From NCBI RefSeq assembly GCF_013131805.1, contig NZ_JABJRC010000007.1, forward strand, positions 310,001-374,000: a stretch of 64,000 nucleotides of DNA. The letters run 5' to 3'. A model generated the notes under the pieces. The model did not search any database and was not told where the DNA came from. It saw nothing but the letters and a program-made list of their open reading frames with translations. The position numbers were made by a program, and so were the translations under genes. This DNA comes from Kribbella sandramycini. Its GTDB lineage: Bacteria; Actinomycetota; Actinomycetes; Propionibacteriales; Kribbellaceae. Each line of letters starts with the position of its first letter. The stretch's first letter is position 1. Shown in pieces: positions 52,203-60,621 of the stretch.

Positions 52203-52239
52203 GACCATACACCTGGGCCGATCCAGGCCTAAGTTGGTC
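52203..52239. promoter_or_regulatory. Divergent operator candidate between MocR and carboxymuconolactone genes
   Basis: CCTGG-N6-CCAGG (52212-52227) is a perfect dyad, flanked by GACCA (52203-52207) and TGGTC (52235-52239). Both -10 boxes (TATGGT at 52204-52209 on minus, TAAGTT at 52230-52235 on plus) overlap its ends, so one bound regulator could control both genes. Confidence 0.5.
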
Positions 52240-52241
52240 AT

Positions 52242-52697
52242 ATGACAACCCGACGAGTGAAGCTGGCCAACCTGGCCCCCGAGTTCTACCAGGCGATGAT
52301 CGCCCTCGACGCGACCGCCGGCGTCGGCCTGGACCCGCTGCTCGCGCACCTGGTCCGCGCCCGCGCCTCCCAGCTGAACGGCTGCGCCTACTGCACCGAC
52401 ATGCACACGCTGGACTACCTGCACGAGGGCGGCAAGCAGCAGAAGCTGAACGTGCTGCCGGTCTGGCGGGAGTCCGCCAACCTGTTCACCGCGCAGGAGC
52501 TGGCGGCCTTTGAGCTGACCGAGGCGGTCACGCTCGTCCACGACGGCCACGTGCCGGACTCGGCGTACGACGCGGCGGCCGCGCAGTTCGAGGAGAAGGA
52601 CCTGGCGCAGCTGATCGCCCTGATCATCACGATCAACGCGTGGAACCGGATCGGCGTGACCGGCAAGATGGCTCCTGGCCACTACCACCCGAGCTGA
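52242..52697 (+). CDS. Carboxymuconolactone decarboxylase / AhpD-family protein
   Basis: The 151-residue helical protein has Cys48-x-x-Cys51 and His55 in NGCAYCTDMH, the redox centre of AhpD-like alkylhydroperoxidases. It may reduce peroxides through lipoamide or a similar thiol. TAAGTT ends six bases before the ATG, fitting a leaderless transcript. It precedes a PEP-mutase-family gene by seven bases and is divergent from the MocR regulator. Confidence 0.92.
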   Translation: MTTRRVKLANLAPEFYQAMIALDATAGVGLDPLLAHLVRARASQLNGCAYCTDMHTLDYLHEGGKQQKLNVLPVWRESANLFTAQELAAFELTEAVTLVHDGHVPDSAYDAAAAQFEEKDLAQLIALIITINAWNRIGVTGKMAPGHYHPS

Positions 52698-52704
52698 GCC
52701 GGCG

Positions 52705-53406
52705 ATGACTGCGGAAGCCTTCCGGGCCCGGCACCACTCCGGGCCCGCACTGATCCTGCCGAACGCCTGGGATCCGGTCAGCGCCAAGATCATCGCCGCG
52801 AGCGGCGCACCGGCCGTGGCAACCAGCAGCGGCGCAATGGCCCGCGTCCTTGGGTACGACGACGGCGAGCTGACTCCGGCGGCGGAAATGCTGACCGCTG
52901 TCGCCCGGGTCGTCCAGGCGGTCGACGTCCCGGTGACCGCGGACATGGAGGCCGGCTACGGCCTGGCGGCCAAGGAATTCACCGAGCGCCTACTGGAGAC
53001 CGGTGTGGTCGGCTGCAACCTGGAGGACTCCGGCAGCGGCGGTCTGACCGACCTTGCTCAGTTCGCCGACTACCTCGCTGAGGTACGCGCGACCGCGGGC
53101 GCTGACCTCGTGATCAACGCCCGGGTCGACGTCTTCCTGTTCCAAGGCACCGTGGCCGATGCAGTCACGCGCGGCCGCACCTACCGCCGCGCCGGGGCGG
53201 ACTGCGTCTACCCGATCTTCGCGCCGGTCGACGTCCTGCCAGAGCTGGTCGCCGAGATCGGTGGGCCGATCAACGCGCACGCCGCACCGGCCGGGCCGAC
53301 ACCGGCCGAGCTGATCGCCGCAGGCGCACGTCGCGTGTCCTACGGGACCAGCGTGCACAGCCACTTGATGTCGGCACTGGAGGGCTTGCTACCGAGCCTG
53401 CACTGA
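52705..53406 (+). CDS. Isocitrate lyase / PEP mutase-family protein
   Basis: The 233-residue TIM-barrel protein has LPNAWDPVSAKIIAASG, the magnesium-binding ADMEAGYG and GCNLEDSGSGG blocks and VINARVDVF. It lacks the KKCGH-type loop of true isocitrate lyase. Relatives cleave or rearrange small oxo-acids; the substrate is not known. It lies seven bases after the AhpD-like gene and probably depends on the same promoter. A strong hairpin follows its stop. Confidence 0.88.
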   Translation: MTAEAFRARHHSGPALILPNAWDPVSAKIIAASGAPAVATSSGAMARVLGYDDGELTPAAEMLTAVARVVQAVDVPVTADMEAGYGLAAKEFTERLLETGVVGCNLEDSGSGGLTDLAQFADYLAEVRATAGADLVINARVDVFLFQGTVADAVTRGRTYRRAGADCVYPIFAPVDVLPELVAEIGGPINAHAAPAGPTPAELIAAGARRVSYGTSVHSHLMSALEGLLPSLH

Positions 53407-53409
53407 GCG

Positions 53410-53439
53410 AACGGTGGGCCGTTGCAGCGGCCCACCGTT
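53410..53439. terminator. Bidirectional hairpin terminator between convergent genes
   Basis: Twelve-base perfect arms AACGGTGGGCCG and CGGCCCACCGTT enclose TTGCAG and fill almost the whole gap between the stops at 53406 and 53440. A short T-run follows on the plus side and its mirror A-run on the other. Confidence 0.8.
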
Positions 53440-54423
53440 TCAGTCCAGCAAACCCAGCCGCTGCGCCGCCGCGCCGGCGGCGAACCGAGTCGGTGCGCTG
53501 ACGAACTCCATGATCGCTGCAATGTGCCGGCGGACCGTGCGCACGCTGAGCTGGAGATGCCGGGCGATCGCGTCGTCCTTGAGCCCGTGGACGAGCAGCC
53601 GGAGCACCTCACGCTCCGTGCCACTCAGACCCTTCGTCTGGTTCTGGATGACCGGAGTGGCCGTTTCCCAGAGCTGGTCGTAGTACTGCGTCAGCGCGGC
53701 GACCATTGCGGCCGACCGCACCAGCACCGCGCCAGTACTACCGCCACCCGCAAGCCCGATCAGCGCGAAATGGTCGTCGACGATCACCAGGCGCGTCGGC
53801 AGTTCATGCGTCGTCCGGACGTCGACACCTGCATCCAGAGCGGTCTGTACGCCGCGGTCGGCGAGGTACTCCGGCGTACAGAGCTCGCGGAACGTCATGG
53901 TGTCGCACTGGCCGTTGATCGGCGCCGGCAGCACAGGCTCCGGGCCTTCGCCGGTGACGATCGAGCGGTACGTGCACTGGACGGTCTGGATGGACGTCGT
54001 CCAGCGCGCGGTCAGCTCGTCGGGGTCGGTGATGACCTGGGCGAGTACCGAGGGCACGTGGTCCGACCGGCGGTCATGCAACTGCAGCTGGTGCATCTCG
54101 GCGGCGGCGACGTACCCCTGGAGGAGCCGGCCGTGCTGTTTGGTGAGCTCGTGATGGACCTGGGTCAGCAGGCCGGTCACGGCGATCAGTGGGTCGACAG
54201 CCCGGATGACCGGAGTGTTCCGGCCGGGCTGCACATAGGCGAGCTGCCGGTTCAGCAACTCCTGGTCGGTCGGGTCGCCCAGGTGCGTCACCCGGGCGCC
54301 GGTGTGGGTCAGCTCGAGGTAGGCCTCGGCGACGTCGACCGGTAGTAGTTCGCGGACGAGTTTCTCGTGTTCGGACAGACTCTGCGGCTGCCGGCCGAGG
54401 CCGGCGGTGACATTGGCAACCAC
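53440..54423 (-). CDS. LuxR-type (helix-turn-helix) regulator with a TrmB-like sensor half
   Basis: The 327-residue regulator has a C-terminal LuxR helix-turn-helix (about residues 258-320; LSGTEREVLRLLVHGLKDD then LSVRTVRRHIAAIMEF) and an N-terminal half without a receiver motif. The middle resembles phospholipase-D-like sensor modules seen with such regulators in actinobacteria (VIVDDHFALIGLAGG). I choose GTG 54423 after a GGTGGGGGA stretch; the frame upstream is short. Target genes are unknown. Confidence 0.82.
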   Translation of the reverse strand: MVANVTAGLGRQPQSLSEHEKLVRELLPVDVAEAYLELTHTGARVTHLGDPTDQELLNRQLAYVQPGRNTPVIRAVDPLIAVTGLLTQVHHELTKQHGRLLQGYVAAAEMHQLQLHDRRSDHVPSVLAQVITDPDELTARWTTSIQTVQCTYRSIVTGEGPEPVLPAPINGQCDTMTFRELCTPEYLADRGVQTALDAGVDVRTTHELPTRLVIVDDHFALIGLAGGGSTGAVLVRSAAMVAALTQYYDQLWETATPVIQNQTKGLSGTEREVLRLLVHGLKDDAIARHLQLSVRTVRRHIAAIMEFVSAPTRFAAGAAAQRLGLLD

Positions 54424-54498
54424 GCGACATCCCCCACCAAGATCGGCCACCCGGGCGGTGGCGGTCGATGTCGCGAAATTACCATCGGCGACCCCTGG

Positions 54499-54519
54499 TT
54501 AGGTAGCTATCTTTCCTAA
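54499..54519. promoter_or_regulatory. Inverted repeat TTAGG-N11-CCTAA upstream of the LuxR-type gene
   Basis: Five-base perfect arms lie in the AT-richer spot of the promoter region of the gene starting at 54423. It recalls an iron-box layout, but the spacing is two bases too long. It may simply mark an operator for the regulator itself. Confidence 0.3.
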
Positions 54520-54534
54520 GCTGCCGGTGTCATC

Positions 54535-56403
54535 TCACTCACTTGTGGTCTTCTTAACAGCCCGGAGTGCGTAGACGAGCGCCCAGTCCTGGTCGTTGGC
54601 GAGGGGGTCGGCCACGTGCGCAGGTTGACCGTTCACACAGCTCGGGTAGACGAACGCACAGGTCGCCGAGCCGTCCGGTGCGAAGTTGATCAGGTTCGCC
54701 CGCAGAACGGCGTCCGCCGCGGTGTCCAGCCAGGCCGCCTGGTCTTCGGTGACCAGCTCGCGTGGCCAAGCGGCGTACACGGCGGCGCTGAGGATGGACC
54801 AGTAGTGCGGGAACACATCACCCCAGAGCCGGAGCCGCCCGAACCAGTAGCCATCCCAGTGCCGAATGGGGACGTGCCGCAGGCGTACGTCGGGCTGGTC
54901 AGCTGCGAAGGCGGTGAGCCAGGGCAGTCGCCGGGTGAGCTCGGAAGCGTCGATCTGGTCCGGTGCGGCGCGATGGGCCCACACCAGTAGCTCCAGCAGC
55001 GGAGCGACCATCGACTGCTCGTAGTTGACCTCATGGGGTGGCAGGGCGTCGCCGTACTCGACGAACGTGCGTGCGTGCCGGATGAGGTGGTCGTGCAGGC
55101 CCAGCTCGGTCAGCAGCGGGCCGAGGTCGAAGGCGAGGAAGTGGTCGCCGCCGAGCTCGTAATAGCGGTTGAGCACCCTAGTGGCGCCCTCGCGGTCGCC
55201 TTGGCCGAGGAGGAAGCGGGCGAACCAGGGGAAGTTGTAGAGCCGGATGTGGCCACGGTTGGCACTGTCCTCCTGGACTGTGCCGTCTGCGTCCACCAGA
55301 TAGTCGCGGACGAACCGCTCGTACCCGGCCAGTGCCTCGTCGAGCTCGCTGCGGTCACCCCAGCCCTGGGCACGGACCTCCTGGAGCAGGAGGGCCATCC
55401 CGACCCGCTCCCGGCCGTCTGACCAGTCACGCCAGGTGTCGGAAACGACGGTGAGGCCGCTTTCGACGTCGTACGGGACGAAGGCGTGCCGGCGGCTGTC
55501 CGACAGCTCTGGTCGGCGCTGGTGATCGAGGACGAACCGCACTCGGCGTTCGGCGATGACCTGTAGCGGCTCGTGGAAGAGCAATGCGATCCGTGCACGG
55601 CCGTCGGGCGTTTCGACGTACTTCAGGCCGGGGCTGTCCGCGGTGACCGGCTCGTGGCCGCGGAGTTGGATCGTCTCGCCCACCTCGACTGTCAGCTGGT
55701 CGGCGTCGAGTAGGGGCTGCCGGTCGGCGTGGAAGGCGGGCAGGTCGGCGTACCAACCGAGCTGCCACGTCCAGCGGTACGACGCTCCCGGCGCGAGTGT
55801 GATGACCGGCTGCCCGCCCATGGCGTGCGGAGCCCGGGCGTGGTCGGTGACGTGCAGGTAGATGTGCCCGCGGATGTTGCTGCTGGTCTCCGGGTTGCGT
55901 GACTCGACGGAGTACGCCCAGAGCTCACCTTCTTTGAGCTGCAGACCCAGACCGGGCCCAGCACCGGACATGGGCACAGCCCAGACCCAGGCGTCGGCTC
56001 CCCCGGCCCAGACGTGTGCGTGAACCGCACCGGTGAGGCTCTCCTGGCTGGAGCGGTAAATGTCCCGGTACGGCGTACTGACCGCAAGTGAGCCGATCTC
56101 GACCGGCTCGGTGGTGGTGTTGCGGAGCTCGTACGTCTCCGTCCACTGCGCACCGAAGCGGCGGCCGACGCGGAGCTCGAGGTCACCCAGCTGGTAGAGC
56201 AGGTCGAGCCCGGTCTGTCGCCAGCGCACCAGCGCCGGAGTACCGAAGCGGTGGCTGCCGCGGTCGGAGACCACGAAGCCCGTGCCCCAGGCGTGCTGTT
56301 CGTCGTCCAGAAGCATCTGGCGGCCGTCGGGATTTGTCACCGCCGCTACGGTGCCGTCGTCGGCGACCTGGACCGTTCCGGGACCGAATCCGAAATTCTC
56401 CAC
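54535..56403 (-). CDS. Uncharacterised large protein, six-hairpin glycosidase-like
   Basis: The 622-residue protein has a beta-rich first half (to about 290) and a helical second half with repeated Trp/Tyr-rich helices (FPWFARFLLGQGD, RHWDGYWFGRLRLWGDVFPHYW), which suggests an alpha/alpha toroid like six-hairpin glycosidases or polysaccharide lyases. I cannot assign a family. No signal peptide is visible. The GTG start follows GGGGAATT. It precedes the LuxR-type regulator on the same strand by 111 bases. Candidate catalytic acids cannot be chosen with confidence. Confidence 0.65.
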   Translation of the reverse strand: MENFGFGPGTVQVADDGTVAAVTNPDGRQMLLDDEQHAWGTGFVVSDRGSHRFGTPALVRWRQTGLDLLYQLGDLELRVGRRFGAQWTETYELRNTTTEPVEIGSLAVSTPYRDIYRSSQESLTGAVHAHVWAGGADAWVWAVPMSGAGPGLGLQLKEGELWAYSVESRNPETSSNIRGHIYLHVTDHARAPHAMGGQPVITLAPGASYRWTWQLGWYADLPAFHADRQPLLDADQLTVEVGETIQLRGHEPVTADSPGLKYVETPDGRARIALLFHEPLQVIAERRVRFVLDHQRRPELSDSRRHAFVPYDVESGLTVVSDTWRDWSDGRERVGMALLLQEVRAQGWGDRSELDEALAGYERFVRDYLVDADGTVQEDSANRGHIRLYNFPWFARFLLGQGDREGATRVLNRYYELGGDHFLAFDLGPLLTELGLHDHLIRHARTFVEYGDALPPHEVNYEQSMVAPLLELLVWAHRAAPDQIDASELTRRLPWLTAFAADQPDVRLRHVPIRHWDGYWFGRLRLWGDVFPHYWSILSAAVYAAWPRELVTEDQAAWLDTAADAVLRANLINFAPDGSATCAFVYPSCVNGQPAHVADPLANDQDWALVYALRAVKKTTSE

Positions 56404-56483
56404 AATTCCCCAACCTAACGATGTCGAGGACCGTGCGACGGCTCCGTCTCACTGATGACAGCAACCCAGCGGAAGGAACCGAC

Positions 56484-56969
56484 ATGACCCCCGAACAGAT
56501 CTCCGAGATCCTCGCCAAGCCCTACGCGCAGCAGCTGCTCTACGGCCCGGAGCCGGCCCGGTTCGCCTACGACGGCCTGGACGGCGCCCCGCGGGTGATC
56601 CCGATCGGGTTCTGGGTGCACGGCGACCAGCTGCAGATCGCGACGCTGCCGAAGTCCGCCAAGGTCGCCGCGCTGAAGAAGAACCCCAAGGTCGCGCTGA
56701 CCATCGACAAGGGCTCGTTCCCGCCCAAGGTGCTGCTGGTCCGCGGCACGGCCGAACTGGAGCTGGTCCAGGGCATCCCGGCGGGCTACCTGCACGCCGG
56801 CCACAAGGTGATGACCGACGAGCAGTACCCGGACTGGGAGGCCGGAGTGAAGGCGCTCTACACCGAGATGGTCCTCATCACCGTCACGCCGACCTGGGTC
56901 AAGCTGCTCGACTTCGAGACCACACTGCCGAAGTCCGTCGAGGACGTCATCCGGGCCAAGAGCGCCTAG
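56484..56969 (+). CDS. Pyridoxamine-5'-phosphate oxidase-like FMN-binding protein
   Basis: The 161-residue protein has the split-barrel fold of PNPOx relatives: ARFAYDGLDGAPRVIPIGFWV, then LQIATLPKSAKVAALKKNPKVALTID and RGTAELE. Such proteins bind FMN, F420 or haem. GGAAGGAA lies seven bases before the ATG. Its 3' end overlaps the mutase gene by four bases (convergent). Substrate unknown. Confidence 0.88.
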   Translation: MTPEQISEILAKPYAQQLLYGPEPARFAYDGLDGAPRVIPIGFWVHGDQLQIATLPKSAKVAALKKNPKVALTIDKGSFPPKVLLVRGTAELELVQGIPAGYLHAGHKVMTDEQYPDWEAGVKALYTEMVLITVTPTWVKLLDFETTLPKSVEDVIRAKSA

Positions 56970-58948
56970 ATCTTGTTGGCCCGGCGGATGACGTCGACCA
57001 TGTCGGACATCATTCCCGTCAGGTCGTAGTCCTTCGGGGTGTAGACCGCGGCTACTCCGGAGGCCAGCAGGGCTCTGGCGTCGGCGTCCGGGACGATGCC
57101 ACCGACGACGACGGGGACATCCTCGAGGCCGGCCTCTCGCAGGCCGGCCACGACGGCCGGGACCAGCTCCATGTGGGAGCCGGACAGGATCGACAGGCCG
57201 ACACAGTGCACGTCCTCGGCGACCGCGGCGGCGACGATCTGCTCCGGTGTCAGCCGGATGCCTTGGTAGATCACCTCGAAACCGACGTCACGGGCACGGA
57301 CGGCGACCTGCTCGGCGCCGTTCGAGTGACCGTCCAGACCCGGCTTGCCGACCAGGAACCGCAGCCGTCCGCCAAGCTCGGTGGACGTGCTCGCGACCTT
57401 CTCCCGCACCGCGGCGATGGCCTCACCACCAGCCGAGACGCCGACCGACCCCGACACACCCGTCGGGGCGCGGTACTCGCCGAACATCTCCCGCAGCACA
57501 CCAGCCCACTCACCAGTGGTGACACCAGCACGCACGCACTCCAGCGTTGCGGGCATCAGATTGTCACTGCCCTTCGCCGTCGCGCGTAGCTTCGTCAGCG
57601 CGGTTTCAACCGCCTTGGCGTCCCGCTGCGCCCGCCACTCGCGTAGCGACGCCAGAGCGGCTTGTTCGGCGGCAGGGTCGACAGTCTGGATCGCTGTGTC
57701 CAGATCGGCGGTCAACGGCGACGGCTCGGTGTTCTCGAACTTGTTGACGCCCACGACGACCTGCTCACCGGACTCGATCCGCTGCCAGCGTTCGGCATGT
57801 GACGCGACCAGCGCCTGCTTCAGATAGCCACTCTCGACCGCAGCGACCGCACCGCCCATCGCCTGCACCCGATCGATCTCCTCCCGGGCGCCCTCGACCA
57901 GCTCAGCCACCTTGGCCTCGATGACGTGAGAGCCGTCGAAGATGTCGGCGTACTCCAGCAGGTCGGACTCGTACGCGAGCACCTGCTGCATGCGCAGCGA
58001 CCACTGCTGATCCCACGGCCGCGGCAGGCCGAGCGCCTCGTTCCACGCCGGCAGCTGGACCGCACGGGCGCGAGCGTTCTTCGACAGCGTCACACCGAGC
58101 ATCTCGAGCACGATGCGCTGCACGTTGTTCTCCGGCTGCGCTTCGGTCAGCCCAAGCGAGTTGACCTGGACGCCGTACCGCAGCCGCCGCGCCTTCGCAT
58201 CAGTGACGCCGTACCGCTCCAGCGTCAGCTCGTCCCACAGCTGGACGAACGCGCGCATCTTGCACATCTCCTCGATGAACCGGACACCCGAGTTCACGAA
58301 GAAGGAGATGCGCTGGACGACGTCGCCGAACCGCTCCGGCGGCACCTGGCCGCCGTCCCGGACCCGGTCCAGGACCGCGATGGCCGTGGACAGCGCGAAC
58401 GCCAACTCCTGGACAGGCGTAGCCCCGGCCTCCTGCAGGTGGTAGCTGCAGATGTTGATCGGATTCCACTTCGGGACGTTGGCGACCGTGTAGGCGATCA
58501 GGTCGGTCGTCAGCCGCAGCGAGGCATCCGGCGGGAAGGCGTACGTACCGCGGGACAGGTACTCCTTGACGATGTCGTTCTGGGTCGTGCCGGTCAGCTC
58601 GGACGGCAGCGCGCCCTGCTCCTGCGCGGCGACCTGGTAGAGCGCCAGCAGCCACATGGCCGGCGCGTTGATTGTCATCGAGGTGTTCATCTGCGCCAGC
58701 GGGATCTGGTCGAACAGCGCACGCACATCGCCCAGATGCGCCACCGGCACCCCGACCTTGCCCACCTCGCCCTTGGCCAGCGGGTGGTCCGCGTCGTACC
58801 CGGTCTGCGTCGGCAGGTCGAACGCGACCGACAGCCCGGTCTGGCCCTTGGCCAGGTTCCGCCGGAACAGCGCATTCGACTCGGCCGCCGACGAATGCCC
58901 CGCATACGTCCGCATCACCCACGGCCGATCCCGCTCAAGGCTCGCCAT
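56966..58948 (-). CDS. ecm: Ethylmalonyl-CoA mutase (MeaA)
   Basis: The 660-residue B12 enzyme converts ethylmalonyl-CoA to methylsuccinyl-CoA. The N-terminal barrel shows RTYAGHSSAAESN and TGLSVAFDLPTQTGYD; the C-terminal cobalamin domain has DGHSNG at residues 539-544 (His541 ligates cobalt) and GLSILSGSH. The DGHSNGAEQ form separates MeaA from methylmalonyl-CoA mutase (DGHDRGAK). ATG 58948 is seven bases after TACTCT. It works with Ccr, epimerase and MeaB, encoded 42-48 kb away here. Confidence 0.94.
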   Translation of the reverse strand: MASLERDRPWVMRTYAGHSSAAESNALFRRNLAKGQTGLSVAFDLPTQTGYDADHPLAKGEVGKVGVPVAHLGDVRALFDQIPLAQMNTSMTINAPAMWLLALYQVAAQEQGALPSELTGTTQNDIVKEYLSRGTYAFPPDASLRLTTDLIAYTVANVPKWNPINICSYHLQEAGATPVQELAFALSTAIAVLDRVRDGGQVPPERFGDVVQRISFFVNSGVRFIEEMCKMRAFVQLWDELTLERYGVTDAKARRLRYGVQVNSLGLTEAQPENNVQRIVLEMLGVTLSKNARARAVQLPAWNEALGLPRPWDQQWSLRMQQVLAYESDLLEYADIFDGSHVIEAKVAELVEGAREEIDRVQAMGGAVAAVESGYLKQALVASHAERWQRIESGEQVVVGVNKFENTEPSPLTADLDTAIQTVDPAAEQAALASLREWRAQRDAKAVETALTKLRATAKGSDNLMPATLECVRAGVTTGEWAGVLREMFGEYRAPTGVSGSVGVSAGGEAIAAVREKVASTSTELGGRLRFLVGKPGLDGHSNGAEQVAVRARDVGFEVIYQGIRLTPEQIVAAAVAEDVHCVGLSILSGSHMELVPAVVAGLREAGLEDVPVVVGGIVPDADARALLASGVAAVYTPKDYDLTGMMSDMVDVIRRANKI

Positions 58949-58955
58949 GTACCCG

Positions 58956-58961
58956 AGAGTA
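58956..58961 (-). promoter_or_regulatory. Candidate -10 box of ecm
   Basis: TACTCT on the minus strand ends seven bases before the ATG, identical to the box of the MarR gene. Confidence 0.4.
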
Positions 58962-59033
58962 GGACTGTGTGCCCTTGTGAGTCGCCCCCTCGTGACTCGT
59001 GTCACGAGGGGGCTGCATCACATTGGGGCCTGC

Positions 59034-59348
59034 CTAGGCGCTGATCGGGAGCGGCGTCCGTTCGACGTGCAGGATGCGGTGCAGGCGGGTGACCGCCAGG
59101 ATCCGCACCACCGACGGCAGTGGGTGCCACAGGACGAGTTGCCGGCCGAGCAGTTGCGTCCGGCGGTGGGTCGCCACCAGCAGACCCAGACCGGTCGCGT
59201 CGACCGCGTCCACGGCTTCGAGGTCGACGATCACGTCACCCTCGGAGGTGTCGATCAGATGGTTGAGTGTCTGCCGGACGTCGCCCACAGTGCGCACGTC
59301 CAGGATGCCGGTCAGATGTACGACGTTGTCATGGGTCGGTGCGTGCAT
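59034..59348 (-). CDS. STAS-domain anti-sigma factor antagonist-like protein
   Basis: The 104-residue protein has the STAS fold with IVDLEAVDAVDATGLGLLV; the phosphorylated serine of typical antagonists is replaced by threonine in DATG. It could bind an RsbW-like ATPase, such as the MEDS protein at 12968, but no partner adjoins it. GGAGGGC precedes the ATG. Confidence 0.85.
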   Translation of the reverse strand: MHAPTHDNVVHLTGILDVRTVGDVRQTLNHLIDTSEGDVIVDLEAVDAVDATGLGLLVATHRRTQLLGRQLVLWHPLPSVVRILAVTRLHRILHVERTPLPISA

Positions 59349-59487
59349 GTCCGTGCCCTCCGCTCTTTCGGCGGCCCCCGAGTCCTCGGCCGCTGTGGCA
59401 GCGTGTGTTGGTAAAGACTCCCCGGGGACACGGATGGTTGCCAAGGGGTCGGCACATTTTGTTTTCGGACAGGAGGAGAATGGTGAT

Positions 59488-59811
59488 GTGTTCGCCGAGC
59501 GGTACTTCCTGTTCCCGGTGGTGGCCATCGCGTTCGCGGTGGTCATGGTGCTGCTGTGCCGGTGGGCGTTCTCCAAGGCCAAGGGCGGGTCGCTGGTCCG
59601 CCGGGTCGACCACGGTCCCGCCACGCGGGACTCGTTCGGCCTGCTGATCGACGTCCGGACCGAACGCAGTCACAACGAGGCCCGGATCGCGGTGTCGAAA
59701 CTGAAGGACTTCGGGATCAAGGCGACCACCGCCCGCACCCGGGAGGGCTGGACGGTCTACGTCTGGCCGAAGGACGAGCAGGCCGCGCGCGGCCTGCTGG
59801 ACACCCGCTGA
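59488..59811 (+). CDS. Small membrane protein with a SPOR-like soluble domain
   Basis: The 107-residue protein has one N-terminal membrane helix (about residues 7-25) and a small alpha/beta domain with two strand-helix units (SFGLLIDVRTERSHNEARI, then KATTARTREGWTVYVWP), reminiscent of SPOR or DUF domains. GTG 59488 is chosen for the AGGAGGAG ribosome site; an ATG 54 bases upstream has none. Divergent from the STAS gene. Confidence 0.7.
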   Translation: MFAERYFLFPVVAIAFAVVMVLLCRWAFSKAKGGSLVRRVDHGPATRDSFGLLIDVRTERSHNEARIAVSKLKDFGIKATTARTREGWTVYVWPKDEQAARGLLDTR

Positions 59812-59834
59812 GCCCGTTCCTGGCAGTTTCCTGA

Positions 59835-59856
59835 CCGTTCGCTGTCCTCCGAACGG
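59835..59856 (+). terminator. Hairpin after the SPOR-like membrane gene
   Basis: CCGTTCG and CGAACGG pair perfectly around eight bases, 23 bases after the stop. A second short dyad, GCCCGG-N3-CCGGGC, is at 59884-59898. Either may end transcription before the sigma-factor promoter. Confidence 0.45.
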
Positions 59857-59991
59857 CGTGCTCGCGCGTCTACCCGCAGGCATGCCCGGACGCCGGGCAG
59901 GTGTGATCGGGGTCACGAGAAGGGTCCAGGGGACATCGGGCAAGAACAGGGCGAGCCGCTCGGCGGCGACCCAGCAGACACGAGGAGTGCG

Positions 59992-60621
59992 ATGACGCCC
60001 GACGTGGCCCTGGCGGCCATAGTCTTCCCCGGGCGGGTCTCCGCCGCACCGGTGGAGACCGCGGACGAGGACAGCCGCGCCCTGGAGGCGTCGGTGCGCG
60101 AGCCGGACCGGTTCACGCAGATCTTCGACACCTACTTCGGCCAGGTGCACTCGTACGTCGCACGCCGGCTCGGCACCGACATCGCCGACGACCTGGCCGC
60201 GGAGACGTTCCTGATCGCGTTCCGGCAGCGGGAGCGGTTCAACAGCCGCAACGGCGTCGTCCGGGCCTGGCTGTACGGCATCGCGACCAATCTGATCCGG
60301 CGGCACCGCCGGAACGAGGTGCGGGCCTGGCGGGCCACGGCGAAGCTCCCGCTGCCGGAGCCGACCACTGGGCACGAGGAGCGCGTCGCCGCCCAGGTGA
60401 CCGCACAGGGCGTCAGCCGGGAGCTGGCCGCCGCACTGGCCAAGGTCTCCGCCAAGGACCGTGAGGTGCTACTGCTGGTGGCGCTCGGCCAGCTCACGTA
60501 CGACGAGGTCGCGGCCGCGCTCGGAATCGCCTACGGGACTGTCTGCTCGCGACTGTCCCGGGCCCGGCGCGTCATCCGCGAGTCCCTCGGCCACACCGAT
60601 CCGACAGCAGGTGACTCCTGA
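59992..60621 (+). CDS. ECF RNA polymerase sigma factor
   Basis: The 209-residue sigma factor has region 2 (FDTYFGQVHSYVARRLG, DDLAAETFLIAF, VRAWLYGIATNLIRRH) and region 4 (AALAKVSAKDREVLLLVALGQLTYDEVAAALGI, then TVCSRLSRARRVI). It overlaps the membrane protein gene by one base (TGATG), the usual sigma/anti-sigma-like pairing. GAGGAG precedes the ATG. Confidence 0.94.
   Translation: MTPDVALAAIVFPGRVSAAPVETADEDSRALEASVREPDRFTQIFDTYFGQVHSYVARRLGTDIADDLAAETFLIAFRQRERFNSRNGVVRAWLYGIATNLIRRHRRNEVRAWRATAKLPLPEPTTGHEERVAAQVTAQGVSRELAAALAKVSAKDREVLLLVALGQLTYDEVAAALGIAYGTVCSRLSRARRVIRESLGHTDPTAGDS

Noticed and set aside
54499-54519. Iron-box (IdeR/DtxR) site
   Set aside because: Arms TTAGG and CCTAA are present but the inner spacing is 11 rather than 9 bases, and no iron-uptake gene follows. 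Kept only as a generic dyad.
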